57,443 nt of DNA from NCBI RefSeq assembly GCF_018982965.1, contig NZ_JACBYP010000048.1, positions 1 through 57,443 on the forward strand. Direction: 5' to 3'. Every line of letters begins with the position of its first letter. The first letter of the stretch is position 1. Shown here piece by piece: positions 25,450-34,224 of this stretch. Source of the stretch: Streptomyces mayonensis (GTDB lineage Bacteria; Actinomycetota; Actinomycetes; Streptomycetales; Streptomycetaceae). A program made the position numbers and the translations under genes. The notes beneath the pieces were generated by a model that was given only the letters and a program-made list of their open reading frames with translations, ran no database searches and was not told the DNA's origin.

Positions 25450-26487
25450 TCAGGGCGTCCGGGCCGGGCTCCGGGCGGGATCGCGGAACACCGGCCGGGG
25501 GCCGGCCGGGCCGGCGGCGAGCGGGCGCCACCAGCCGGGGTGGTCCTGGTACCAGCGCACGGTGGCGGCCAGTCCCGACTCGAAGTCGTGCAGGGGCTGG
25601 TAGCCGAGTTCGTCCCGCGCCTTGCGGCAGTCGACCGAGTAACGCAGGTCGTGGCCCTTGCGGTCGGGCACGTGGCGTACGGACGACCAGTCGGCGCCGG
25701 CAGCCGCGAGCAGCCGCTCGGTCAGCTGCCGGTTGGTCAGTTCCGTACCGCCGCCGATGTTGTAGACCTCGCCGGGCCGGCCCGAGCGGCGCACCAGTTC
25801 GATGCCACGGCAGTGGTCTTCCACGTGCAGCCAGTCGCGCACGTTGTCCCCGTCGCCGTAGAGCGGCACGGACCGCCCGTCGATGAGGCGGGTGACGAAG
25901 TGGGGGACGAGCTTCTCCGGGTGCTGCATCGGGCCGTAGTTGTTGGAGCAGCGGGTGACGCGCACATCGAGGCCGTGCGTGTGGTGGCACGCCAGGGCCA
26001 GCAGGTCGGCCGACGCCTTCGAGGCGGAGTACGGGGAGTTCGGCCGCAGCGGCCGGTGCTCGTCCCAGGAACCCCGCTCGATCGACCCGTACACCTCGTC
26101 CGTCGAGACGTGCACGAACGTGCGGACGCCGTGCCGGAGCGAGGCGTCCAGCAGGCGCTGCGTGCCCAGGGCGTTGGTCCGCAGGAACGCGTCGCTGTCC
26201 TCGATGGAACGGTCCACGTGCGACTCGGCGGCGAAGTGCACCACCGTGTCGACGCGGGGCAGCAGTGCGTCCAGGACGCCGGGGTCATTGATGTCACCCT
26301 GCCGGAAGCGCAGCCGGCCGAGGTCGGCGAGGTCGGCCAGATTGGCGAGGTTGCCCGCGTAGGTGAGCTTGTCGAGGACCGTGACGGTGTGGACGTCCGC
26401 GTCCGCCGAGCGGAGCACGGTACGGACGTAGTGGGAGCCGATGAAGCCCGCGCCCCCGGTGACGAGCAGGTGCGTGCCGTTCTGCAT
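25450..26487 (-). CDS. rfbB: dTDP-glucose 4,6-dehydratase
   Basis: This 345-residue extended SDR has the NAD loop VTGGAGFIGSHYVRTV (9-24), the catalytic region STDEVYGSIERGSW with the Asp-Glu pair, and the YxxxK in SPYSASKASADL. It produces dTDP-4-keto-6-deoxyglucose, the branch point to L-paulomycose. It is the first gene of the leftward operon; the divergent spacer up to 26853 holds its promoter. The C-terminal 35 residues are a Pro/Arg-rich extension of no known role. Confidence 0.95.
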   Translation of the reverse strand: MQNGTHLLVTGGAGFIGSHYVRTVLRSADADVHTVTVLDKLTYAGNLANLADLADLGRLRFRQGDINDPGVLDALLPRVDTVVHFAAESHVDRSIEDSDAFLRTNALGTQRLLDASLRHGVRTFVHVSTDEVYGSIERGSWDEHRPLRPNSPYSASKASADLLALACHHTHGLDVRVTRCSNNYGPMQHPEKLVPHFVTRLIDGRSVPLYGDGDNVRDWLHVEDHCRGIELVRRSGRPGEVYNIGGGTELTNRQLTERLLAAAGADWSSVRHVPDRKGHDLRYSVDCRKARDELGYQPLHDFESGLAATVRWYQDHPGWWRPLAAGPAGPRPVFRDPARSPARTP

Positions 26488-26611
26488 GACTCCCCCTGGA
26501 TCTGGTAATTCGAAAAGCGGCCCAATATGACGGGGCGGCGCCAACCTAATTCCACGGGCTAATGAATGTAAAGCCCGGCCCGTCAGTGCGCGAGTCAAGC
26601 ATGAGTAAAGC

Positions 26612-26656
26612 GATGCATGTAACCGCATGAAATTCGAAAGATGCGCGCAACCGCAT
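26612..26656. repeat. direct repeat pair of ATGC...GCAT elements
   Basis: GATGCATGTAACCGCAT (26612-26628) and GATGCGCGCAACCGCAT (26640-26656) share 14 of 17 bases. Each has inverted ends, and their starts are 28 bases apart, close to a whole number of helix turns. This is typical of tandem regulator sites. Confidence 0.55.
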
Positions 26657-26715
26657 TCAAGAAAAGGTGGCGAGTGCTCCTTGGCTGCGAACATTCCTGC
26701 TTGACGGGATGTCTG

Positions 26716-26738
26716 GGATCTGCATAAGTTGCAGATCC
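26716..26738. promoter_or_regulatory. perfect 9+9 inverted repeat, candidate operator
   Basis: Arms GGATCTGCA and TGCAGATCC flank the 5-base spacer TAAGT. It lies about 115 bases before the DAHP synthase start. The high AT content of the centre and the perfect symmetry suggest a dimeric regulator site rather than a terminator. Confidence 0.55.
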
Positions 26739-26853
26739 ACTGCCGGGCCGCACCTTCGGGGCCGTCTCGACCTCAATTCGACTTCGGCTCGATTCGGCAT
26801 TCAATTCCAGGCGTCGCGTCGGGCGTTTTGCCATGTCTGCAAGGGGGAGATTC

Positions 26854-28047
26854 GTGGGGCGAGATACGGCCGCAGTCCGCGCCGTGAACGTGGAAGAGAC
26901 TCCCCCACGGCCGGCCGCGGAGCAGCAGCCCGACTGGGGCGACCGGCGGCTGCTGCGCCGGGTCCGCGCGGAGCTGCGTGAGCGTCCCGGCCTCGTCACC
27001 GCCGAGGACACGGCGCGGCTGCGGGAGCTCCTCGGCGAGGTGGCCACCGGCAAACGGCGGATCCTGCAGGCGGGCGACTGTGCCGAAGACCCGGCCGACT
27101 GCACGGCGTCCGGTGTCCGGCGCACCGTGCGCCTGCTCGACGAACTCGCCGGGGTGATGCAGGCCGGCACCGGCCGTCGGGTGCTGCGGATCGGCCGGCT
27201 GGCCGGCCAGTTCGCCAAGCCCCGGTCCCGCCCGGTCGACCGGAGCGGGGGCCTGGAACTCCCGGCCTACCGCGGCCCGATGGTGAACGCTCCCGAGGCC
27301 GACCCGGTCGCGAGGGAGCCCGACCCCCGGCGACTGCTGACGGGCTACGACCTGTCGCGCACGGTCCAGTCGGCCCTGGCCGCGCAGGGGCGCGGGCCGG
27401 CGGGGGACGCCGGGTCGGCCGTGTGGACCAGCCACGAGGCTCTGCTGCTGGACTACGAACAGCCGCTGCTGCGGACATCCGGCGGCGGCCGCTCGCTGCT
27501 GGCCTCCACCCACCTGCCGTGGATCGGGGAACGCACCCGGCAACCGGACGGCGCCCACGTCCAGTTGCTGTCCCGGGTCGTCAACCCGGTGGCCTGCAAG
27601 GTCGGCCCCACCACGACGGCAGGTGAACTGCTGGCGCTGTGCGCCGTCCTGGACCCCGACCGCAGTCCCGGCCGGCTGACCCTCGTCGTCCGGATGGGGG
27701 CAGACGGGGTCCGCGACGCACTGCCGCCCCTGGTGCGGTCTGTCCGCGCGGCGGGGCACCCGGTGATCTGGCTGTGCGACCCCATGCACGGCAACACCGT
27801 CCGGGCGGCGGACGGACGCAAGACCCGGATCGTGGCCGCGCTCATCGACGAGGTCGAAACCTTCCAGGACGTGGTGCTCGCCGAGCACGGCGCCGCGGGT
27901 GGCCTCCACCTGGAGGCCACCGGCCACCCGGTCGCCGAGTGCGTCTGGGCTTCCGGCGAAGCGCCGGGCGTCCCGTACACCACGCTGTGCGACCCCCGGC
28001 TCAACCCGGTACAGGCCCGCCACGTCGCACTCGCCTGGCACGCCTGA
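26854..28047 (+). CDS. class II DAHP synthase (PhzC-type)
   Basis: This 397-residue plant/phenazine-type 3-deoxy-7-phosphoheptulonate synthase joins erythrose-4-phosphate and phosphoenolpyruvate. Motifs are RILQAGDCAE, RIGRLAGQFAKPRS, ACKVGPTTTAGEL, WLCDPMHGNT and GGLHLEATGHPVAECV. GTG 26854 is chosen because AAGGGGGAG lies four bases upstream; an ATG at 26833 has no such site. A private DAHP synthase raises shikimate flux for the chorismate-derived ring. It is the first gene of the rightward operon. Confidence 0.92.
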   Translation: MGRDTAAVRAVNVEETPPRPAAEQQPDWGDRRLLRRVRAELRERPGLVTAEDTARLRELLGEVATGKRRILQAGDCAEDPADCTASGVRRTVRLLDELAGVMQAGTGRRVLRIGRLAGQFAKPRSRPVDRSGGLELPAYRGPMVNAPEADPVAREPDPRRLLTGYDLSRTVQSALAAQGRGPAGDAGSAVWTSHEALLLDYEQPLLRTSGGGRSLLASTHLPWIGERTRQPDGAHVQLLSRVVNPVACKVGPTTTAGELLALCAVLDPDRSPGRLTLVVRMGADGVRDALPPLVRSVRAAGHPVIWLCDPMHGNTVRAADGRKTRIVAALIDEVETFQDVVLAEHGAAGGLHLEATGHPVAECVWASGEAPGVPYTTLCDPRLNPVQARHVALAWHA

Positions 28048-28128
28048 CCGGAGTCCGGGCCGACGCGGCCCGGCTCGCCGTGACCGGAGCCGAGCGACCC
28101 GAACCCAGCGACTCGAGGAGGAACACCC

Positions 28129-28944
28129 TTGAAGGGCACGTCAGACACCCGTCGGCAGCGGTCCGGCGCGGAGCACACCGGCAAGGTCGCGCTGGTGACC
28201 GGAGCCACCGGAGGCATCGGAGAGGCGGTCGTGTACGCACTCGCCGAGGCCGGCACCGCGGTCGCCGCGGTCGACCTCGACCCCGCGGACCTTGCGGAGT
28301 TGGAGCGCACCGCCAAGGACAAGGGCCTGTCCGTGACCGCACTTCCCGCGGACGTGACCTCTGCCGCCCAGGTGGAGGACATCGTCGCCGGAGTCGAGGA
28401 GCGGCTCGGACCGATCGAGCAGCTGGTCAACACCGCGGGCGTACTGCGCCCGGCGCCGGTGCTGTCGCTGACCGAGGAGGACTGGCATCAGACCTTCGCG
28501 GTCAACACCGCCGGTGTCTTCCGGGTCTCCACCGCCGTCGCCCGGCGCATGGCGGGCCGTGAGCGGGGCGCCGTCGTGACGGTGGCCTCCAACGCCGCCG
28601 TCGTCCCGCGGGTGGGCATGGCCGCGTACAGCGCCTCGAAGGCCGCAGCCGTCGCCTTCACGAAGAATCTCGGACTGGAACTGGCCGGCCACGGCGTCCG
28701 CTGCAACGTCGTCTGCCCCGGCTCGACGGACACCCCCATGCTCCGGTCCCTGTGGACGGACGAGTCCGGACCCGCCCGCTCCCTCAACGGAGTGCTGTCG
28801 GAGTTCCGGGGCGGCATTCCGCTCGGCCGATTCGCCACCCCCCGCGACATCGCCCACGCCGTCGCGTTCCTGCTCTCCGACCGGGCCGCGCACATCACCA
28901 TGCACGACCTCCACGTCGACGGCGGAGCAGCCCTGGGCCGCTGA
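28129..28944 (+). CDS. DhbA/EntA-like 2,3-dihydro-benzoate dehydrogenase
   Basis: At 271 residues it is a classical SDR: VTGATGGIGEAVVYAL (cofactor), NTAGVLRPAPVLSLTEEDW, TVASNAAVVPR (Ser) and YSASKAAAVAFTKNL. The VLRPAP and NTAGVFRVS wording is characteristic of the EntA/DhbA group. Since PhzD and PhzE are its neighbours, the substrate should be trans-2,3-dihydro-3-hydroxyanthranilate, aromatised with NAD+ to 3-hydroxyanthranilate. The start is TTG with the strong site GAGGAGGAA just upstream. Confidence 0.88.
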   Translation: MKGTSDTRRQRSGAEHTGKVALVTGATGGIGEAVVYALAEAGTAVAAVDLDPADLAELERTAKDKGLSVTALPADVTSAAQVEDIVAGVEERLGPIEQLVNTAGVLRPAPVLSLTEEDWHQTFAVNTAGVFRVSTAVARRMAGRERGAVVTVASNAAVVPRVGMAAYSASKAAAVAFTKNLGLELAGHGVRCNVVCPGSTDTPMLRSLWTDESGPARSLNGVLSEFRGGIPLGRFATPRDIAHAVAFLLSDRAAHITMHDLHVDGGAALGR

Positions 28945-28973
28945 GGCCCGCCCGAACCCAGGAGAACCCCCTC

Positions 28974-29642
28974 ATGGCCATACCCGGCATAGCCCCCTAT
29001 CCCATGCCGCGCCAGGACGCCCTCCCCCCGAACACGGCGTCCTGGCTGCCCGACCCGCGGCGCGCGGCGGTCCTCGTGCACGACATGCAGGGCTACTTCG
29101 TCGCACCCTTCCCCGCCGCACAGGAACCCGGGCTCAGCCTCGTCGGCAACACCCGCAGGCTCGTCCGGGCCTGCCGGTCCCTGGCCGTTCCGGTCGCCTA
29201 CACCGCACAGCCGGGAGACATGACGGACGAACAGCGCGGCCTGCTCAAGGACTTCTGGGGTCCGGGCATGCGGGCGGCCCCCGAGCACCGAGCGATCATC
29301 GACGAGGTGGCGCCGCCCCCCGAGGAGGCGCCGGACACCGTCTTCACGAAGTGGCGCTACAGCGCCTTCCACGGAAACGGCCTGGAGGACCACCTGCGGC
29401 GCCAGGGGCGCGACCAACTGATCATCTGCGGGGTGTACGCCCACGTGGGCTGTCTGATGACGGCCGTCGACGCCTTCACCCACGACATCGAGACGTTCCT
29501 GGTGGCGGACGCCGTCGCCGATTTCACTCCCGACCACCACCGGATGGCGCTGGACTACGCCGCGTCCCGGTGCTCGGTCGTCGTGTCCACCGACACGCTG
29601 CTCAGCCAGCTGGGCGCGGCGGAACTCGTCGGGCAGGACTGA
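28974..29642 (+). CDS. isochorismatase family hydrolase, PhzD-like
   Basis: This 222-residue protein has the vinyl-ether hydrolase Asp in VLVHDMQGYFV (about 36-44) and the Lys in FTKWRYSAF. The signature GVYAHVGCLMTAVDAFTHDI matches PhzD, which lacks the Cys nucleophile of other family members. It removes pyruvate from 2-amino-2-deoxyisochorismate to give dihydro-3-hydroxyanthranilate. It sits 29 bases after the DhbA-like gene and four bases before the PhzE-like gene. Confidence 0.93.
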   Translation: MAIPGIAPYPMPRQDALPPNTASWLPDPRRAAVLVHDMQGYFVAPFPAAQEPGLSLVGNTRRLVRACRSLAVPVAYTAQPGDMTDEQRGLLKDFWGPGMRAAPEHRAIIDEVAPPPEEAPDTVFTKWRYSAFHGNGLEDHLRRQGRDQLIICGVYAHVGCLMTAVDAFTHDIETFLVADAVADFTPDHHRMALDYAASRCSVVVSTDTLLSQLGAAELVGQD

Positions 29643-29646
29643 CGCG

Positions 29647-31587
29647 ATGGCTTCCGAGGACTGCCGGTTCACCGGCCTGCTGGAACGCGTGCTCGGTCAC
29701 CGCCCGCCCGCCTTCGCGTTGCTGCACCGGCCCGAAGCGGTGGGGGACCGGGTGGAACTGCTGCTCGGTGACGTGAGCGAGGCGGCCCGCCTGGGCGACG
29801 TGCCGCTCGGTCCACCGCACGAAGGCCCGCCCGGTCCACGTCACGAGACGCTGATGCTGGTGCCCTACCGGCAGGTCGCCGAGCGCGGCTTCGTGTGCCG
29901 CGACGACGGTGCGCCGCTGCTGACCCTCACCGTCACCGAGCAGGGCGCCCACCCCCTGGACGAGGCCGTGGCGCTGCTGCCCGACGTGCCGGTCGACCTG
30001 TCGGACGCGCACTTCGACATCGACGACGAACAGTACGCCGCCATCGTGCGCCGGGTGCTGGAGGACGAGATCGGCAACGGAGCGGGCGCCAACTTCGTCA
30101 TCAGCCGGGCCTTCACGGCCGACATCGCGGGCTGGTCCCCGGCGGTGGCCCTGAGCCTGTTCCGCCGGCTGCTGGGCGGTGAGCGCGGCGCGTACTGGAC
30201 GTTCGTGGTGCACACCGGCGACCGCACCTTCGTCGGCGCCACCCCCGAGCGGCACATCAGTCTCTTCGACGGCACTGCCGTGATGAACCCCGTCAGCGGC
30301 ACCCTGCGCTACCCGCCGGGCGGACCCGGACTCGACGACGTCATGCGGTTCCTGGCCGACCCCAAGGAGATCGGCGAGCTGTGCATGGTGGTGGACGAGG
30401 AGCTCAAGATGATGGCCCGGATCTGCGAGGAGGGCGGCCGGGTGGCCGGACCGTACCTCAAGGAGATGGCCACCCTCGCGCACACCGAATACCTCCTCAA
30501 GGGCCGCACCACCCGCGACGTGCGCGACATCCTGCGCGAGACCATGTTCGCGCCCACGGTCGTCGGCAGCCCCCTGGAGAGCGCGTGCCGGGTCGTGCGC
30601 GATTACGAGCCGTACGGCCGCGGCTACTACAGCGGGGTCGCCGCGCTGGTCAGCCGCGACATCAACGGCGGCACCTCGCTGGACTCGGCGATCCTGCTGC
30701 GGACCGCGGCCGTCACCGGCGGCCGGCTGCGACTGGCGGTCGGCGCCACTCTGGTACGCGACTCCGAGCCCGCGGCCGAGGTCGCCGAGACCCACGCCAA
30801 GGCACGGGGCGTGCTGCGCGCCCTCGGCGTCACGGAAGCGGCGGCCGCGCGCCGCACCACGCCACCCGAACTGGCCGGCCACCCCCTGGTCCGGGCCGCC
30901 CTCCAGGACCGCAACGAGGACCTGGCCCGGTGCTGGCTGGCCCCGGCCCTCGGTGACGGCGACCCGCCGCTCCGGCGGATGCCCGAGGGCCGGCGCGTGC
31001 TCGTGGTCGATGCCGAGGACAACTTCACCGCGATGATCGCCCAGCTGCTCCGCCCGACGGGGCTCGACGTCGAGGTGTGCCGTTTCGACGCACCGTACGA
31101 CCCGGCGGCGTACGACCTCGTGGTCATGGGGCCGGGACCGGGCGATCCCCGCGACATCGGCGACGCCAGAATCCGCTCGCTGCACGAGGCGGTCCGGCGG
31201 CTGCTCGGCACGTCGACGCCGTTTCTCGCCGTCTGCCTCAGCCACCAGGTGCTCGGCCTCCTGCTCGGCTTGGACCTCGTGCGCCGTGAACGTCCCAACC
31301 AGGGCGTACAGAAGAAGATCGACCTCTTCGGACGGCCCGCCCTCGTGGGCTTCTACAACACCTTCGCGCTGAGCCACCCGGAGGACACGGCCCACTCCCC
31401 GGCGGTCTCCGGCACCGTCGAGGTGAGCCGCGACCCGGCCACCGGTCAGGTGCACGGCCTGCGCGGCCCCGGCTTCGCCTCACTGCAGTTCCACCCGGAG
31501 TCCCTGCTCAGCCGGGACGGGGCGCCCGTGCTCCGGGAGACGGTGGCCGCCCTGCTCGCCCCGGCCGGCCAGGAGGTGCGCACATGA
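29647..31587 (+). CDS. 2-amino-2-deoxyisochorismate synthase, PhzE-like
   Basis: This single 646-residue chain fuses a chorismate-binding synthase domain (1-400, with VGATPERHISLFDG, MNPVSGTLRYP and GYYSGVAALVSRD) to a class I glutamine amidotransferase (about 445-640) holding the Cys in FLAVCLSHQVLGLLLG and the His-Glu in LQFHPESLL. This is the PhzE architecture and it turns chorismate plus glutamine into ADIC. Its stop overlaps the next start (ATGA, 31584-31587). Confidence 0.93.
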   Translation: MASEDCRFTGLLERVLGHRPPAFALLHRPEAVGDRVELLLGDVSEAARLGDVPLGPPHEGPPGPRHETLMLVPYRQVAERGFVCRDDGAPLLTLTVTEQGAHPLDEAVALLPDVPVDLSDAHFDIDDEQYAAIVRRVLEDEIGNGAGANFVISRAFTADIAGWSPAVALSLFRRLLGGERGAYWTFVVHTGDRTFVGATPERHISLFDGTAVMNPVSGTLRYPPGGPGLDDVMRFLADPKEIGELCMVVDEELKMMARICEEGGRVAGPYLKEMATLAHTEYLLKGRTTRDVRDILRETMFAPTVVGSPLESACRVVRDYEPYGRGYYSGVAALVSRDINGGTSLDSAILLRTAAVTGGRLRLAVGATLVRDSEPAAEVAETHAKARGVLRALGVTEAAAARRTTPPELAGHPLVRAALQDRNEDLARCWLAPALGDGDPPLRRMPEGRRVLVVDAEDNFTAMIAQLLRPTGLDVEVCRFDAPYDPAAYDLVVMGPGPGDPRDIGDARIRSLHEAVRRLLGTSTPFLAVCLSHQVLGLLLGLDLVRRERPNQGVQKKIDLFGRPALVGFYNTFALSHPEDTAHSPAVSGTVEVSRDPATGQVHGLRGPGFASLQFHPESLLSRDGAPVLRETVAALLAPAGQEVRT

Positions 31588-32840
31588 TGAACATCGCGAT
31601 AGCGGGGGGCGGGATCGGTGGCCTGGCGGCCGCCCTGGCCGCCGCACGGGCCGGTCACACCGTCCACGTCCTGGAACGCGAGGCGGAGTTCGGGGAACTG
31701 GGTGCGGGCATCCAGTTGGCCCCGAACGGGTTCCGCGCCCTGGAGCGACTGGGCGTCGAGGAGGCGGTGCGCGCACGTGCCGTCCACGTCGACGCCCTGC
31801 GGCTCCTGGACGCCCGCTCCGGCCGGGCCCTGACGGTGCTGCCGCTCGGCGGCTCCTACCAACGCCGGTTCGGCCACCCGTACGCCGTCGTGCAACGCGC
31901 CGACCTGCACGCGGCGCTGCTGCAGGCCTGCCACGCGCACGACCGCATCTCGCTGCAGCCCGGCACTGCGGTGACCGGCTACCGGAACCTCCCCGGTGCG
32001 GTGCGGATCCTGACCGCCGGCGGCCGCACCGTCGACGCCGACGCCCTGGTCGGGGCCGACGGCATCCGCTCCAAGGTGCGCGCCCAGCTGGTCGGTGACG
32101 GTCCCCCGACCGTCTCGGGCCACACCATCCACCGCACCGTCGTGCCGATGCGGGAGGTGCCGCCCGATCTGCGCTGGAACTCGGTGAACCTGTGGGCGGG
32201 TCCGGGCCGGCACTTCGTCCACTACCCGATCGCGGGCGGCGACCGGCTGAACCTCGCCCTCACCCGCGACGACGGGGCCCGGGACGCGGTGGCAGGTGTT
32301 CCGACCGGCCGGGACGAGGTGCTGGCGGGCTTCCCCGGCCTGCACCCGGACGCCCGCCGTCTGCTCGGACTCGGCCGGGACTGGCGGACCTGGGTCCTCT
32401 GCGACCGGATGCCGGCCGGCACATGGACCGACGGGCGGGTCTGCCTGACCGGGGACGCCGCTCACCCCATGCTGCAGTACGCCGCTCAGGGCGCCTGCAT
32501 GGCCCTGGAGGACGCGGTGGCGCTCGGCGAGACGCTGACCGGTTCCTCCCCGGACGTCGAGGCGAGGCTCGACGGCTTCGCCGAGTCCCGCCGGGAGCGC
32601 ACCGCGCGGGTGCAGGAGGTGTCCCGGTGGATGGGCCACTCCCTGTACCACCCGGACGGTGCCGAGGCCGAGGCCCGCGACGCGCTGCTCGCCTCCCTTT
32701 CCCCCGACGGCTTGATGGACGCGGTGGAGTGGCTCCACGCACACGACCCCGGCAGGGCCCGGTCGGACGGGGCCCGGTCGCGCACGCGTGCGGTACCGGC
32801 CGAGTCCCGCGCCAGTTCCGTACCGGCCGGCAACCGGTGA
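31584..32840 (+). CDS. FAD-dependent salicylate hydroxylase-like monooxygenase
   Basis: This 418-residue class A flavoprotein has NIAIAGGGIGGLAAALAAAR at the N-terminus, GADGIRSKVRAQLVGDG (DG motif) and VCLTGDAAHPMLQYAAQGA (GD motif near 295), with the length and wording of salicylate/3-hydroxybenzoate 6-hydroxylases. Translationally coupled to the PhzE gene, it probably hydroxylates 3-hydroxyanthranilate, perhaps with loss of the carboxyl group as salicylate hydroxylase does. That would start ring A formation. The last 50 residues are a Ser/Arg-rich tail. Confidence 0.87.
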   Translation: MMNIAIAGGGIGGLAAALAAARAGHTVHVLEREAEFGELGAGIQLAPNGFRALERLGVEEAVRARAVHVDALRLLDARSGRALTVLPLGGSYQRRFGHPYAVVQRADLHAALLQACHAHDRISLQPGTAVTGYRNLPGAVRILTAGGRTVDADALVGADGIRSKVRAQLVGDGPPTVSGHTIHRTVVPMREVPPDLRWNSVNLWAGPGRHFVHYPIAGGDRLNLALTRDDGARDAVAGVPTGRDEVLAGFPGLHPDARRLLGLGRDWRTWVLCDRMPAGTWTDGRVCLTGDAAHPMLQYAAQGACMALEDAVALGETLTGSSPDVEARLDGFAESRRERTARVQEVSRWMGHSLYHPDGAEAEARDALLASLSPDGLMDAVEWLHAHDPGRARSDGARSRTRAVPAESRASSVPAGNR

Positions 32841-32928
32841 CCGAGTGCGGCGCGCCTGTCATCCGCCTTATCGCAGCAAGCGGCCAGGGGACGGTCCTCG
32901 ACTCCCCTGGCCAGGAAGGATTCCGAGC

Positions 32929-34107
32929 GTGTCGAACACAGACCGGGGCCTGGGGCGCCGGCGGCAACTGCAGCAGGGCCTCGTGTGGCTGGCGGCGGCA
33001 CAGGGTGACGACTACGCCGCCCTGCTGAGAGGACTCGACACCGACCCCCGCGACCACTGGAGTGCGCTGCGGGAGCGCCCGCTGTCCCGCAGCGCCACCG
33101 GCGACTGGGTCACCGCCCGGCACTCCGTCGCGTGCGTGGCGGGATCGGAACCCGCGCTGCGCGAGCACGCGCTGCTGGACGAGCCCGGTGCGTTCGCCGA
33201 CGAGGTGCGGCCCGGCGACGCACCGGCCTGGGAGGACCATGCCCCGGCAGCGTGGAAACGTGCCGTGGAGCGGGCGTTCCGTGACCGCGCTGAGGCCGAC
33301 CTGGTCGCTGTCGCCCGTGACGCGGCCGTCGGTACCCTGGCACGGGCCTGGTGCCTCGACCAGACCGCCGAACGCGCCCTGCGGACCGCGCTGCCACAGA
33401 CCCGGGGCGCACTCGACGCGCCGTTCTACCCGCAGAGCCTCGCCCGCACCCGGCAGATCGCGGGCGGCCTGGCCGCGGTCCGTGCGATCGTCCCCGACCG
33501 TCTCTCCAACGACCTGGTCACCGCCGTGGCCGGGACGTCGGCCGCGGCGGACCTGGTGACCAACGCGGTCGCCCGGTACTTCGCCCACCGGGACGGCCCC
33601 GCAGCTCTGTGGGACCTCCTGGCGACGCGCCCCGGGCAGGCCGAGCGGGTGGTGCGCGAGACACTGCGCCTGGCCCCACCGCTCCGACTGGGGGCGGCCA
33701 CCGCCACGGCCTCCTGCCGGCTGGCGGGAGAGCACATCGCCGCGGGGGAGCGGGTCGTGACGGTCGTCGGCGCGGCCAACCGCGACCCCGACGTGTTCAC
33801 CGACCCCGACCGCTTCGACCCGGACCGCCACGAACCCGGCCGTGCCGGTGAGCAGCCGCCGGCCGTCCTGGTGCCCGGCACCGCACGGGCATCGGTGCTC
33901 CCCTTCGCCGTGGCCTGTGCCGTGGAAGGGCTGCTCACCCTCGCTGCCCACCGCCCGCGCCGGGCCGGCGCAGGGTTGCCGGTCCGCCACACCGCCGCCC
34001 CGGTGTCCCCCTCCCTGTCCGCCTGCGCCGTCGTCGTGGCCCAGGGGCGTCGTCCGGGCCGGGTCCCACGGCCCGGGCAGGATCCGGACGGCACCTCCAC
34101 GTCCTGA
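32929..34107 (+). CDS. P450-like glycosyltransferase activator (DesVIII/EryCII type), no heme Cys
   Basis: This 392-residue protein has a cytochrome P450 fold: the I-helix region, ERVVRETLRLAPPLRLG and DPDVFTDPDRFDPDRH are visible. The heme-binding loop, however, is lost: LVPGTARASVLPFAVACAVE has no Cys at the ligand position. This is the hallmark of EryCII/DesVIII/DnrQ helpers, which bind and activate a partner glycosyltransferase. The partner gene follows 117 bases downstream. GTG 32929 has AGGAAGGA upstream. Confidence 0.86.
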   Translation: MSNTDRGLGRRRQLQQGLVWLAAAQGDDYAALLRGLDTDPRDHWSALRERPLSRSATGDWVTARHSVACVAGSEPALREHALLDEPGAFADEVRPGDAPAWEDHAPAAWKRAVERAFRDRAEADLVAVARDAAVGTLARAWCLDQTAERALRTALPQTRGALDAPFYPQSLARTRQIAGGLAAVRAIVPDRLSNDLVTAVAGTSAAADLVTNAVARYFAHRDGPAALWDLLATRPGQAERVVRETLRLAPPLRLGAATATASCRLAGEHIAAGERVVTVVGAANRDPDVFTDPDRFDPDRHEPGRAGEQPPAVLVPGTARASVLPFAVACAVEGLLTLAAHRPRRAGAGLPVRHTAAPVSPSLSACAVVVAQGRRPGRVPRPGQDPDGTSTS

Positions 34108-34224
34108 CGCCGCCAGGCCCGGCGCCCGCCCGGAGCAGGACCGTGCCCCGCGGGCCCCTCCCGGCGCCGTCCACCGAATCCGGCCTGTTCCGTCGGACAG
34201 GTCCTCAGCCAGGAAGTACCCAGC

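Larger units (their letters stand above)
26488..26853. promoter_or_regulatory. divergent promoter region with operator-like repeats
   Basis: This 366-base spacer between rfbB and the DAHP synthase gene is clearly AT-richer than its surroundings and must drive both large operons. It contains a perfect inverted repeat GGATCTGCA (26716-26724) / TGCAGATCC (26730-26738), and a pair of related half-palindromes (26612-26628 and 26640-26656; 14 of 17 bases shared, each ATGC...GCAT), spaced 28 bases apart. These are good candidate binding sites for the cluster regulator. I cannot point to certain -10/-35 boxes. Confidence 0.6.

Noticed and set aside
28974..31587. Phenazine biosynthesis
   Set aside because: PhzD and PhzE are present, but phzA/B, phzF and phzG are absent and a DhbA-like dehydrogenase diverts the intermediate to 3-hydroxyanthranilate.
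32929..34107. Functional cytochrome P450
   Set aside because: The heme-ligand Cys is absent from the conserved loop. The protein sits before an EryCIII-type glycosyltransferase and is best read as its activator.
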